14,291 nt of DNA from Oscillospiraceae bacterium (GTDB taxonomy: Bacteria; Bacillota; Clostridia; Oscillospirales; Ruminococcaceae), in the NCBI GenBank assembly GCA_018055565.1, contig JAGPHI010000004.1, forward strand, positions 1-14,291, given 5' to 3'. The first letter of the stretch is position 1. The number at the start of each line of letters is the position of its first letter. A program made the position numbers and the translations under genes. Positions 1 through 6,804 of the stretch are shown here, piece by piece. The notes below the pieces were generated by a model. The model searched no databases. It worked only from the letters and a program-made list of their open reading frames with translations, and was not told the DNA's origin.

Positions 1-210
1 TTTGAGCTGTTTGTCGAATGCGAGGCTTTCCTCGCCGAGTGTTCCTGCGCTGGGCGCAAGATGCTTTGGATTTTTGCGTTTTGGGCCGTCTAGGCGATAT
101 TGTCGGCCATTTGCAATCAGCACATAGCCGTCTTTTTCGCCTGTTACCACATAAATGCCCACATCGCGCCCTTTTAGTGTGCGCACCAATTGTCCTCTTG
201 CGAAGTTCAT
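1..210 (-). CDS. KOW-domain RNA-binding protein (L14e/L24-like), 3' end off window
   Basis: This is a small basic protein of the KOW-domain family that often sits between map and infA in Clostridia. Seventy residues are visible from the ATG at 210, and the C-terminus lies beyond the left edge. It opens MNFARGQLVRTLKGRDVG, then continues IYVVTGEKDGYVLIANGR, the usual KOW beta-barrel pattern, followed by a basic stretch (RLDGPKRKNPKH). An in-frame ATG at 222 adds four residues (MSKT), but it directly abuts the AAAGGA ribosome binding site. The ATG at 210 sits 12 nt after GGA and matches the family N-terminus better. A role in RNA or ribosome binding is inferred from the fold; the exact function is not known to me. 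It lies 102 nt after map, behind a repeat-like leader shared with rpmD. Confidence 0.82.
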   Translation of the reverse strand, partial: MNFARGQLVRTLKGRDVGIYVVTGEKDGYVLIANGRQYRLDGPKRKNPKHLAPSAGTLGEESLAFDKQLK

Positions 211-219
211 GGTTTTGGA

Positions 220-308
220 CATTCCTTTCTTGGGGCGTTGTGCCGCTTTCGGCTTTGCCGAAACCTCGCCGTTTTTACAGCAATCAGGCACAAATCCCAA
301 AGCGTGAA
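220..308 (-). repeat. Copy 2 of an ~85-nt repeat-like leader ahead of the KOW gene
   Basis: Read on the minus strand, this 89-nt stretch begins TTCACGC and ends CCCCAAGAAAGGAATG. It resembles the stretch ahead of rpmD (3967-4049). By hand alignment I count at least 53 identical positions over about 90 columns, concentrated at both ends. It contains a 7-bp hairpin (TTTCGGC at 247-253, GCCGAAA at 257-263). A small AAAGC/GCTTT hairpin (299-313) overlaps its left end and the map stop codon. Whether this is a dispersed genomic repeat or a shared regulatory leader cannot be decided from one window. Confidence 0.6.
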
Positions 309-312
309 GCTT

Positions 313-1080
313 TTACCCTTCAAACTTTTCCCGCGGCACTGTTAAGATTTCGGGGCCGTTTGATGTGATGGCGATGGTGTGCTCAAAATGAGCAGACAGC
401 CCGCCGTCCACAGTTTTTACGGTCCATTCATCAGACAATGTTTTCACCACATGGCTTTTTTCATTCACCATCGGTTCAATGGCAAGCGTCATGCCGCTTA
501 CTAAGCGCGCACCGCGCCCCGCCGGACCAAAATTGGGTACCTCCGGTTCCTCGTGCAGCTTTCTGCCCACGCCGTGGCCCACAAAGGTGCGCACCACGGA
601 AAAGCCGTTTTGCTCCACACAGTTTTGCACCGCTGCACCGATATCTCCCACGCGCGCGCCCGTCACCGCCGCGGCAATGCCAAGAGCGAGGGACTCGCGT
701 GTAACATCCATCAATGTTTGCGCTGCGTTTGAAACTGTGCCGCAAGCAAAGGTAGCCGCGTTGTCTCCGTTAAAGCCGTTTATCTCGGCGCCCACATCAA
801 TGCTGACGATATCGCCCTCTTTCAGCACAATGCTTTTAGAGGGAATGCCGTGAATCACCGTGTCGTTTACCGAAATGCAGGCCGAGCCCGGAAACCCGCC
901 GTAGCCTTTAAAGCTGGGTTTTGCGCCCTGCCCTACGATATAATCGTAGATCAGTTTGTCGAGGTAAGCAGTTGTGATACCGGGGCGGACAGCTTTTCCT
1001 GCCAATGCCAGCACTTCGGCTGATATGTGGCAGGCAAGGCGCATCTCATCGATTTCCTTTGCCGTTTTTACAGATATCAC
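313..1080 (-). CDS. map: Methionine aminopeptidase, type I
   Basis: This enzyme removes the initiator methionine from nascent proteins as they leave the ribosome. The 255-residue protein has the pita-bread fold without an N-terminal extension. All five expected metal ligands can be placed: D95, D106, H169, E202 and E233. The catalytic-site histidines H77 and H176 are also present, each two positions before the E. coli numbering. The start is GTG, sharing one base with the adk TAG stop (TAGTG), and GGAGG lies about 7 nt upstream inside adk. This implies translational coupling to adk. The order secY-adk-map is standard in Firmicutes. The next gene starts about 100 nt downstream, after a repeat-like leader. 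Confidence 0.97.
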   Translation of the reverse strand: MISVKTAKEIDEMRLACHISAEVLALAGKAVRPGITTAYLDKLIYDYIVGQGAKPSFKGYGGFPGSACISVNDTVIHGIPSKSIVLKEGDIVSIDVGAEINGFNGDNAATFACGTVSNAAQTLMDVTRESLALGIAAAVTGARVGDIGAAVQNCVEQNGFSVVRTFVGHGVGRKLHEEPEVPNFGPAGRGARLVSGMTLAIEPMVNEKSHVVKTLSDEWTVKTVDGGLSAHFEHTIAITSNGPEILTVPREKFEG

Positions 1081-1715
1081 TATTTCGCCTCCAAAGCGCT
1101 AATCAAAAGCGCTGTGGTATCGCTGACCTCTTGCTGCCCTTGCACCACCACAAGCTTGCCTTTTGCCTTATAGTAATCCACCAAAGGCTCGGTTTGCTCG
1201 TGATAAACACGCAGGCGCTCAAGGATTGTGGCAGGCTCATCATCCTTGCGGATAATCAGCGCGCCGCCGCAACGGTCGCATATTTCGGGCTTTGCCGAGG
1301 GCTTGTGCACCGTGTGGTAGGACGCGCCGCACGCGGAGCATACTCTGCGTCCGGATAGGCGCTTCAAGATGTCGTCATCCGCCACCTCGATATCCACCAC
1401 TTTGTCGATTGCAATGCCCATAGCATCTAATGCCTCGGCCTGTGCTACAGTGCGGGGAACGCCGTCGAGGATAAAACCGTTTTTGCAGTCGTCCTCGGCG
1501 AGGCGTTCTTTAATAATGCCGATAATCACTTCATCGGGAACAAGAGCGCCTGAATCAATAAAGCCCTTTGCTTTACTGCCCATCTCAGTGTTTTGCTTGA
1601 CGGCCTCACGGATGATATTCCCTGTGCTTACCGCAGGAATATTGTATCGATCGCAGACAATCTCTGCCTGAGTGCCCTTGCCGGCGCCCGGAGCGCCTAA
1701 AAGGATCAGTTTCAT
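1080..1715 (-). CDS. adk: Adenylate kinase with zinc-binding lid
   Basis: This cytoplasmic enzyme interconverts ATP + AMP and 2 ADP. The 211-residue protein has the P-loop GAPGAGKGT at residues 7-15, the NMP-binding segment around STGNIIREA (30-38) and the lid at about 120-157. The lid carries C126-x2-C129 and C146-x2-C149, the four-cysteine zinc site found in many Gram-positive adenylate kinases. The usual DGFPRT motif reads DGVPRT here (84-89), a Phe-to-Val change that I note as unusual. The ATG at 1715 follows a GGGGGAAAAGG site, 27 nt after secY. Its TAG stop overlaps the map GTG start. Confidence 0.97.
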   Translation of the reverse strand: MKLILLGAPGAGKGTQAEIVCDRYNIPAVSTGNIIREAVKQNTEMGSKAKGFIDSGALVPDEVIIGIIKERLAEDDCKNGFILDGVPRTVAQAEALDAMGIAIDKVVDIEVADDDILKRLSGRRVCSACGASYHTVHKPSAKPEICDRCGGALIIRKDDEPATILERLRVYHEQTEPLVDYYKAKGKLVVVQGQQEVSDTTALLISALEAK

Positions 1716-1742
1716 TAACCTTTTCCCCCTTTTTAGAAGTGT

Positions 1743-3047
1743 TTATTCAAGGAAGCCTTTGTGATGGCGCATGAGCATGTAGGATTCCAAGCTGCGGGAT
1801 GTATCCAGCGCAACGCCCACCAAGATAAGGAGGGAGGTGCCGCCGAGTGCCAGGCCCTGCATATTGGGAATACGTGCAAGCGCAATCGGAAGAATGGCCA
1901 CAACAGCGAGGAATAAAGCGCCGATAAAGGTGATTTTGCCCAGCACTTTTGTAATGAAATCGCTGGTGGGCTTGCCCGGACGATAGCCCGGAATGGTACC
2001 ATTGTTATTGCGCAGATTATTGGCAATTTCAATGGGGTTATACTGGATGGCTACGTAGAAATAGTTGAAACCGATAATCAGCAGCAAATAAATCGACGCA
2101 TACAGAAAGCCCGTGGATTTGAACGTATTGAAAAACGATGTCCAAAACGGATGGGCAATCGGATCCAGATTCAAAAGACCGCCGATTGTCGAGGGAATGC
2201 TGACAAGCGCGGAGGCAAAGATAACCGGCATAACGCCACTCATATTCACCTTGATGGGGATGTGGGTGTTTTGCCCGCCCATCATCTTTCGGCCCACAAC
2301 GCGCTTTGCGTATTGCACGGGGATGCGGCGTTCAGCGGCATTTAAGATAACCACAAAAACCACAACCGCGAGCGACAAAAGCGCGATAACGGGAATTAAG
2401 AAAAACATTTTGGTATCGCCGGCAAGCCCTAAGTCAATCAGATTCTTGACGCTTGTCAAAAGGCTGGAGAACCTAGACACGATGCCCGCAAAGATAATCA
2501 GCGAGATACCGTTGCCGATACCCTTGGAATCAATCTGCTCGCCAAGCCACTGAATGAGCATAGAGCCCGCCGTAAACGCCAGCACAATTACCACTGCGGC
2601 ATAAATGCCGGAAAAACCAGTAGTGTACATCAAAGCGTTTTGGCTGCGCAGCACAAAATAGTAGCCGATAGCCAGTGCCAAGCCAATGCCGGCGCCCGTG
2701 TAACGGGTGATACGGGTAATCTTGCGACGTCCCGATTCGCCCTCCTTCGACAGGCGCTCAAGCGCCGGAATGGCGACAGTAAGCAGCTGAATGATGATGG
2801 AGGCGTTGATATATGGCGTTACGGAAAGCGCAAACAAAGTGGAATTGCCGAACGAACCGCCCGTGAGCATATCCAAGTAACCGAGGAAGCCGCCCGCCTG
2901 TTGCATAAAGCCTTGCAGGGCGCCCGCCGTGATAAACGGAACGGGGATGGCAGAGCCGAGACGAAAGATCACGAGAATCATCAAGGTGAAGAGCAGCTTC
3001 TTGCGAAGCTCCGCTATTTTCCACGCATTGCGAAACGTATCAAACAC
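1743..3047 (-). CDS. secY: Protein translocase channel subunit SecY
   Basis: SecY forms the membrane pore of the Sec translocon and works with SecE, SecG, SecA and the ribosome. The 434-residue protein shows the usual series of about ten hydrophobic helices. Family landmarks include FRNAWKIAELRKK at the N-terminus, the basic cytosolic loop GRRKITRITRY (106-116), the ERRIPVQYAKR loop (239-249) and NNGTIPGYRPGKPT (348-361). The start codon is GTG, one base after the rplO TAA stop. Its AGGTGA ribosome binding site lies in the last codons of rplO, so translation is probably coupled to L15. Position between rplO and adk is the conserved one. I see no truncation. Confidence 0.98.
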   Translation of the reverse strand: MFDTFRNAWKIAELRKKLLFTLMILVIFRLGSAIPVPFITAGALQGFMQQAGGFLGYLDMLTGGSFGNSTLFALSVTPYINASIIIQLLTVAIPALERLSKEGESGRRKITRITRYTGAGIGLALAIGYYFVLRSQNALMYTTGFSGIYAAVVIVLAFTAGSMLIQWLGEQIDSKGIGNGISLIIFAGIVSRFSSLLTSVKNLIDLGLAGDTKMFFLIPVIALLSLAVVVFVVILNAAERRIPVQYAKRVVGRKMMGGQNTHIPIKVNMSGVMPVIFASALVSIPSTIGGLLNLDPIAHPFWTSFFNTFKSTGFLYASIYLLLIIGFNYFYVAIQYNPIEIANNLRNNNGTIPGYRPGKPTSDFITKVLGKITFIGALFLAVVAILPIALARIPNMQGLALGGTSLLILVGVALDTSRSLESYMLMRHHKGFLE

Positions 3048-3048
3048 C

Positions 3049-3486
3049 TTAAATCACCTCTGCCTTTCCGCCCGCTTTCTCTATCTTTTCCTTTGCGGTG
3101 GCAGTATAGGCGGTGAGTTTTACGGTAAGAGCTTTCGACAGCTCGCCGTTGCCAAGTACCTTGACGCCGTCGTTCACCTTTTTGATAATACCTTTTTCGA
3201 TGAGCGCGTTTGCGTCTACCACGCTGCCTGCCTCGAAACCTTCGAGGTCGCTAATTTTAACTGTAGCATAGACAGTGGCAAAAATATTGTTGAAACCGCG
3301 TTTCGGCAAACGTCTTTGCAAAGGCATCTGGCCGCCTTCAAACCCGGCTTTTTTAGCGCCGGAACGAGCCTTTTGACCTTTGTGGCCGTAGCCCGCGGTT
3401 TTACCGTTGCCGGAAGCAGCGCCGCGGCCCTTGCGTTTTGCGGCTTTTGCAGCACCGGCTGCGGGTTTTAATTCATGAAGCATCAT
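3049..3486 (-). CDS. rplO: 50S ribosomal protein L15
   Basis: L15 binds 23S rRNA and is needed for late 50S assembly. The 145-residue protein has the expected basic glycine-rich N-terminal arm, [22 protein letters not shown], followed by [18 protein letters not shown] (about 27-44). The arm threads into rRNA in known structures. The globular part carries the L15 core around [11 protein letters not shown]. Two ATG codons are adjacent (3486 and 3483). The first is chosen because AAGGAGGTG lies at normal distance, though the second cannot be excluded. The gene lies 21 nt after rpmD and 1 nt before secY. The end of the gene holds the secY ribosome binding site. Confidence 0.97.
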   Translation of the reverse strand: MMLHELKPAAGAAKAAKRKGRGAASGNGKTAGYGHKGQKARSGAKKAGFEGGQMPLQRRLPKRGFNNIFATVYATVKISDLEGFEAGSVVDANALIEKGIIKKVNDGVKVLGNGELSKALTVKLTAYTATAKEKIEKAGGKAEVI

Positions 3487-3507
3487 TACGAGTGCACCTC
3501 CTTGCTT

Positions 3508-3957
3508 TTAGCGCTTTGTAACCACAACCATGTGAGAAATTTTTGCGATTTTGCCTTTGGTGGCTTCATTGTCGGGCTGCACGGTGGTGCTGCCCACTTT
3601 GTTAAGCCCGAGGCTCTTCGCGGTGGCAATCTGATTTTTGCTGCGGCCTACAAGACTACGCACAAGCTTGATGCAAATGCCGGTCTTTTCCGCGCTGTCA
3701 GTTTTTTGGGCGGGCGCCTTTTTAGCGGGCGCGGGCTTTTCGCTGACGGCTTTCTTTGCGGGCTCCTTCTTTTCGGCGGCCGGCTTTGCAGCAGGCGCTT
3801 TCTTTGCGGGAGCTTTTTTCTCGGCGGCCGGTTTTTCGGCAGCCGTTTTCTTTGCGGGGGCTTTTGCGGCGGCCGGCTTCTCAGCGGCCGGTTTCTTTGC
3901 GGCGGCCGATTTTTCCGAAGTTGCCTTCGTGGCCACTTTCTTTGTTTCTTCTGCCAT
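3508..3957 (-). CDS. rpmD: 50S ribosomal protein L30 with a long repetitive basic N-terminal tail
   Basis: The last 58 residues (from TGICIKLVRSLVGRSK to the end) are a complete bacterial L30, a 23S rRNA-binding protein normally about 58-60 residues long. About 91 residues of Lys, Ala, Pro and Glu precede it, likely disordered. Counting from an upstream in-frame ATG at 3969 (residue 1), residues 26-89 form four imperfect repeats of 15-17 residues of the type K-x-AAEKPAA-x-K-x-APAK, and the L30 core starts near residue 96. I use the ATG at 3957 (MAEETKK, 149 residues). The ATG at 3969 abuts the AAAGGA ribosome binding site, whereas 3957 is 12 nt from it. The tail is in frame with L30 and has no stop, so it should be translated. 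Its function is unknown. The gene is preceded by an unusual 120-nt leader. Confidence 0.93.
   Translation of the reverse strand: MAEETKKVATKATSEKSAAAKKPAAEKPAAAKAPAKKTAAEKPAAEKKAPAKKAPAAKPAAEKKEPAKKAVSEKPAPAKKAPAQKTDSAEKTGICIKLVRSLVGRSKNQIATAKSLGLNKVGSTTVQPDNEATKGKIAKISHMVVVTKR
3684..3957 (-). repeat. Degenerate in-frame repeats encoding the L30 N-terminal tail
   Basis: This DNA is built from recurring units containing CGGCCG and CGCAAAG-like words, with a main spacing near 45-48 nt. It encodes the AAEKPAAEKKAPAKK-type peptide repeats of the tail. The pattern suggests growth by unequal recombination or replication slippage within the coding sequence. Base composition is richer in GC than the adjoining L30 core because Ala, Pro and Lys (AAG) codons dominate. 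Copy number may vary between strains. Confidence 0.75.
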
Positions 3958-3966
3958 AATAAAATT

Positions 3967-4049
3967 CATTCCTTTCTGGGGAATTGAGCCGTTTCGGCGA
4001 AGCCGAATGCACGTCGCTCCGACGCGCTAGGCGCAAAACCCGGCGTGAA
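3967..4049 (-). repeat. Copy 1 of an ~85-nt repeat-like leader ahead of rpmD
   Basis: On the minus strand this 83-nt stretch begins TTCACGC and ends CCCCAGAAAGGAATG, matching the ends of the stretch before the KOW gene (220-308). It holds a 6-bp hairpin with a 3-nt loop (TTCGGC 3993-3998, GCCGAA 4002-4007) and a 5-bp hairpin (CGTCG 4012-4016, CGACG 4020-4024). The two copies share the segment from the first hairpin through the ribosome binding site to the first ATG. The middle part is poorly conserved. Confidence 0.6.
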
Positions 4050-4066
4050 AAATATTTTTTTCACGC
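4043..4066 (-). other. Perfect 10-bp intercistronic hairpin after rpsE
   Basis: GCGTGAAAAA and its exact complement flank a 4-nt loop, 11 nt after the rpsE stop. No T-run follows on either strand, so it does not look like a normal intrinsic terminator. It could stabilise an RNA 3' end, act as a processing site, or cause partial attenuation between rpsE and rpmD. Confidence 0.6.
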
Positions 4067-4077
4067 TGAGTTGCCCC

Positions 4078-4578
4078 CTAACCCAAAATTTCTTTTACGG
4101 TTTTGCCGCGCTTTGCAGCGACCTGCTCTGCGCTTTGCAGCGACACAAGGCCGTTGATTGTTGCAGTAACAACGTTGCAGGGGTTATTGGTGCGCTGGCA
4201 CTTGGTACGAATGTCGCGGATACCCGCAACTTCTAATACCGCGCGCACTGCGCCGCCCGCGATAACGCCTGTACCGGCAGCAGCCGGACGAAGCAGCACG
4301 CGGCCCGCGCCGAAGATACCAACTGTTTCATGGGGAATGGTGGTACCTTTCATTGCGATGCGATGCAGATTCTTTTTCGCATCCTCGATGCCCTTGCGGA
4401 TTGCTTCGGGTACTTCACCGGCTTTGCCCAGGCCGAAGCCCACAACGCCGTTGCCATCGCCGACAACCACGAGCGCGGAGAATTTGAAAATGCGGCCGCC
4501 CTTAACGGTTTTGGATACACGGTTGATTGCAACAACCTTCTCCTGTAAATCTAAAGTAGACGCGTCAATGATTTCCAT
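4078..4578 (-). CDS. rpsE: 30S ribosomal protein S5
   Basis: S5 is a 30S body protein involved in decoding fidelity. The 166-residue protein has the N-terminal dsRBD-like domain, with [15 protein letters not shown] (15-29) forming the loop associated with spectinomycin resistance. [22 protein letters not shown] (48-69) and the C-terminal [16 protein letters not shown] (129-144) follow. A TTG one codon earlier (4581) would be a possible start, but the ATG at 4578 is preferred because AAGGAGG lies 6 nt upstream. The gene begins 11 nt after rplR. It is followed by an unusually long gap, whereas rpsE and rpmD are normally nearly adjacent. Confidence 0.98.
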   Translation of the reverse strand: MEIIDASTLDLQEKVVAINRVSKTVKGGRIFKFSALVVVGDGNGVVGFGLGKAGEVPEAIRKGIEDAKKNLHRIAMKGTTIPHETVGIFGAGRVLLRPAAAGTGVIAGGAVRAVLEVAGIRDIRTKCQRTNNPCNVVTATINGLVSLQSAEQVAAKRGKTVKEILG

Positions 4579-4589
4579 CAATATCCTCC

Positions 4590-4949
4590 TTACAGCTCGA
4601 GGCCGCCCTCGCGGGCACCCTCAGCCAAAGCTTTTACACGGCCGTGATACACAAAGCCGCCACGGTCATAGACCGCTTTCGTAATGCCTTTTGCGAGAGC
4701 CTTTTCAGCAATCGCCTTACCAACTTTTGTTGCAGCCTCAATGTTTCCGCCGAAGCCCTCAAAATCTTTATCCATGCTGGATGCCGCTGCCAGTGTTACG
4801 CCGGCAACATCATCTATCAACTGGGCATAAATATGTTTGGAGGAACGAAACACGTCAAGACGCGGATACGCAGCCGTGCCGGAAATCTTACCGCGAACGC
4901 GGCGATGGCGGCGCAAACGGGCAACGTTTTTATCGGGTTTATTAACCAT
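4590..4949 (-). CDS. rplR: 50S ribosomal protein L18
   Basis: L18 binds 5S rRNA and, with L5, builds the central protuberance of the 50S subunit. The 119-residue protein has the basic N-terminal arm [36 protein letters not shown], in which R-x-x-R-x-x-R-x-R-x-K contacts RNA. The C-terminal [26 protein letters not shown] is the conserved L18 ending. AAGGAG stands about 8 nt before the ATG. It lies 18 nt after rplF and 11 nt before rpsE, the standard spc order. Length is normal. Confidence 0.98.
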   Translation of the reverse strand: MVNKPDKNVARLRRHRRVRGKISGTAAYPRLDVFRSSKHIYAQLIDDVAGVTLAAASSMDKDFEGFGGNIEAATKVGKAIAEKALAKGITKAVYDRGGFVYHGRVKALAEGAREGGLEL

Positions 4950-4967
4950 TGTCTTTCACTCCTTACC

Positions 4968-5513
4968 TTATTTCGAGCCCTTGCCGGCCTTGCCCTCTTT
5001 GCGGATGACATATTCACCCACATAGCGGATACCCTTGCCCTTATAAGGCTCAGGCGGGCGTTTTTCGCGCACTTCTGCGGCGAACTGGCCAACACGCTGT
5101 TTGTCGATACCGTTGATGATGATTTTTGTAACCTCAGGCACATCAATGGTGATGCCGTCTGTTTCAGGCACAATAACCGAATGGGAATAGCCAAGGTTCA
5201 TCACAAGGTTATTACCTTGCTTTGAGGCACGATAGCCAACACCCTGAATTTCCAATTCTTTCTTAAAGCCGTTTGTAACGCCTTCCACCATGTTCGCAAT
5301 CAGCGTACGGGAAAGGCCATGCAGGCAGCGAGCCTGTTTTTCGTCATTGGGGCGGGTCACCACTATTTCGCCATTCTCTATTGCAATATGCATTAAAGGA
5401 TGGATATTGGAATTCAGTGTGCCCTTGGGGCCCTTTACGCAAACGTTGGTACCGTCGATTTTCACTTCAACGCCTGCCGGAATGACGATGGGTTTTCTTC
5501 CAATTCTCGACAT
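4968..5513 (-). CDS. rplF: 50S ribosomal protein L6
   Basis: L6 sits near the base of the L7/L12 stalk and supports the sarcin-ricin loop region. The 181-residue protein has two repeated L6 domains. [15 protein letters not shown] opens the first domain, and the second ends in the family signature [13 protein letters not shown] (152-164). Its C-terminal tail is basic ([11 protein letters not shown]). The ATG at 5513 follows an AAAGGGG site. It is 18 nt downstream of rpsH and 18 nt upstream of rplR. No irregularity is seen. Confidence 0.98.
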   Translation of the reverse strand: MSRIGRKPIVIPAGVEVKIDGTNVCVKGPKGTLNSNIHPLMHIAIENGEIVVTRPNDEKQARCLHGLSRTLIANMVEGVTNGFKKELEIQGVGYRASKQGNNLVMNLGYSHSVIVPETDGITIDVPEVTKIIINGIDKQRVGQFAAEVREKRPPEPYKGKGIRYVGEYVIRKEGKAGKGSK

Positions 5514-5531
5514 TGTCTTATAGCCCCTTTC

Positions 5532-5930
5532 TTACCATACAAAGGCGAGGACTTCGCCGCCGACGTTGTTTGCACGTGCGGCTTTGTCTGTCATAACGCC
5601 TTTAGAGGTGGATATGAGTGCGACACCAAGCCCTTTAAGCACCTTCGGCATATCTTCACGATTGGTGTAGATGCGAAGACCGGGCTTCGATACGCGGCGC
5701 AGGCCCTGAATAACAGGAGCGCCTGTTTCTTGATATTTAAGTGTGATGCGGATAACGCCCTGCTTATCGTCCTCGATAAACTGTACGCCCTTCACATAGC
5801 CCTCTTCCAAAAGAATATTGGCAATAGCCTTCTTCATATTAGACGCAGGAATGTCCACAGAAGGGTGTTTGGCAGTGCTGGCGTTGCGAACGCGCGTTAG
5901 CAAGTCCGCGATTGGATCTGTAGTTTGCAT
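5532..5930 (-). CDS. rpsH: 30S ribosomal protein S8
   Basis: S8 is a primary 16S rRNA-binding protein of the 30S body. In E. coli it represses the spc operon by binding mRNA. The 132-residue protein starts [17 protein letters not shown] and carries the C-terminal signature [13 protein letters not shown] before GGEVLAFVW. The reading frame stays open upstream to 5975, but AAGGAGGT lies 7 nt before the ATG at 5930, which also gives the normal family N-terminus. A 113-nt gap separates it from rpsN. That is long for this operon and leaves room for a control site. Confidence 0.98.
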   Translation of the reverse strand: MQTTDPIADLLTRVRNASTAKHPSVDIPASNMKKAIANILLEEGYVKGVQFIEDDKQGVIRITLKYQETGAPVIQGLRRVSKPGLRIYTNREDMPKVLKGLGVALISTSKGVMTDKAARANNVGGEVLAFVW

Positions 5931-6043
5931 GCCACTGACCTCCTTAATTAGTTGTAGTGAATGGTGAATATCCAATAGTGTTTGAGAAAAGAGGGCCGCT
6001 TGTTTTGCAAACGATGCTCTAATCTCTATGCGCTATTTTCTAT
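5931..6043 (-). other. 113-nt non-coding gap between rpsN and rpsH
   Basis: This gap is A/T-richer than its neighbours and has no reading frame I can support. The only secondary structure I see is a weak hairpin (CGCTTG 5997-6002, CAAACG 6008-6013, one wobble pair) and the strong rpsH ribosome binding site at its downstream end. I find no convincing promoter. It may be a remnant of an inserted sequence or an S8 regulatory target. Confidence 0.5.
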
Positions 6044-6229
6044 TTACCAGCTGGCTTTCCTTACGCCGGGGATTTCACCCTTGTAAGCAAGCTCACGGAA
6101 GCAGATACGGCAAACGCCGTATTTGCGCAGATAGGCGTGGGGCCTGCCGCAGATTTTGCAGCGGTTATATGCGCGCGTAGAAAACTTGGGTGCAAGCTGC
6201 TGGCGCACTTTCATACTGGTTTTAGCCAA
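6044..6229 (-). CDS. rpsN: 30S ribosomal protein S14, zinc-binding type Z
   Basis: S14 binds 16S rRNA in the 30S head. The 61-residue length and the cysteines C24-x2-C27 and C40-x2-C43 identify the short zinc-containing form, as opposed to the roughly 89-100-residue zinc-free form. The start codon is [13 protein letters not shown] matches the family N-terminus exactly, and GGGAGGG lies 8 nt upstream. Translation from the internal ATG (MKVRQ) would lose the conserved start. A 4-codon ATG frame (MRFG, 6222-6236) overlaps the TTG in another frame. The gene is 15 nt after rplE. Confidence 0.97.
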   Translation of the reverse strand: MAKTSMKVRQQLAPKFSTRAYNRCKICGRPHAYLRKYGVCRICFRELAYKGEIPGVRKASW

Positions 6230-6244
6230 ATCTCATGCCCTCCC

Positions 6245-6787
6245 TTAATTTGCAAACGGAGCGCCGAGGAGCTTCAAAAGCTCTTTGGCCTCTTCGTCAG
6301 ATTTCGCAGTAGTGACAAAAGCAATGTCCATACCGCGAATCGCGTCAATTTTGTCATAATCGATTTCCGGGAAAATCAGCTGCTCTTTTACGCCGCAGCT
6401 GTAGTTGCCGCGCCCGTCGAAGGAGTTGCCGTTGATGCCGCGGAAGTCGCGCACGCGGGGCAAAGCCACGCTGAAGAAGCGATCTACGAACTCGTACATA
6501 CGCTCGCCGCGTAAGGTAACCTTAGCGCCGATGGGCATGCCTTCGCGCAGCTTAAAGTTTGCCACGCTCTTTTTTGCTTTGCAGATTATGGGCTTTTGGC
6601 CTGTAATCTTTGCAAGGTCCGCCACGATGGCGTCCATAATCTTCGGGTTGTCACGCGCTTCGCCGCAGCCAACATTGATAACCACTTTGTCAAGCTTCGG
6701 CACTTGCATTGCGCTTTTATAGCTGAATTTCTTCATAAGCGCGGGAGCGACAACGCCCTGGTAAGTTTCTTTTAATCTTGCAGCCAT
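6245..6787 (-). CDS. rplE: 50S ribosomal protein L5
   Basis: L5 binds 5S rRNA and the P-site tRNA region in the central protuberance. The 180-residue protein begins [21 protein letters not shown] and contains the conserved [16 protein letters not shown] (about 29-44), [17 protein letters not shown] and [22 protein letters not shown]. The frame extends upstream to 6898, into rplX sequence. The ATG at 6787 is chosen from the family N-terminus and the GAGGGAG site about 8 nt before it. It lies 17 nt after rplX, in the standard position. Length is normal. Confidence 0.98.
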   Translation of the reverse strand: MAARLKETYQGVVAPALMKKFSYKSAMQVPKLDKVVINVGCGEARDNPKIMDAIVADLAKITGQKPIICKAKKSVANFKLREGMPIGAKVTLRGERMYEFVDRFFSVALPRVRDFRGINGNSFDGRGNYSCGVKEQLIFPEIDYDKIDAIRGMDIAFVTTAKSDEEAKELLKLLGAPFAN

Positions 6788-6804
6788 TTGTCTTACTCCC
6801 TCTC

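Noticed and set aside
3684..3957. L30 tail as a sequencing or frameshift artefact
   Set aside because: The frame is open over the whole tail, has a ribosome binding site and start at its beginning and joins the L30 core without a break. The core itself has no start codon with a good ribosome binding site.
3475..3987. Plus-strand frames rich in Gly/Phe/Leu or Ala/Phe opposite rpmD
   Set aside because: They are antisense translations of the Lys/Ala/Pro tail repeats. Their regular composition is a by-product of the repeats.
4043..4066. Hairpin after rpsE as an intrinsic terminator
   Set aside because: The stem is perfect, but no T-run follows on either strand, and essential genes continue downstream.
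4579..4581. TTG as the start of S5
   Set aside because: The adjacent ATG at 4578 has the better spacing from AAGGAGG.
5931..5975. Longer S8 frame starting at 5975
   Set aside because: AAGGAGGT lies inside this extension and points to the ATG at 5930, which gives the normal S8 start.
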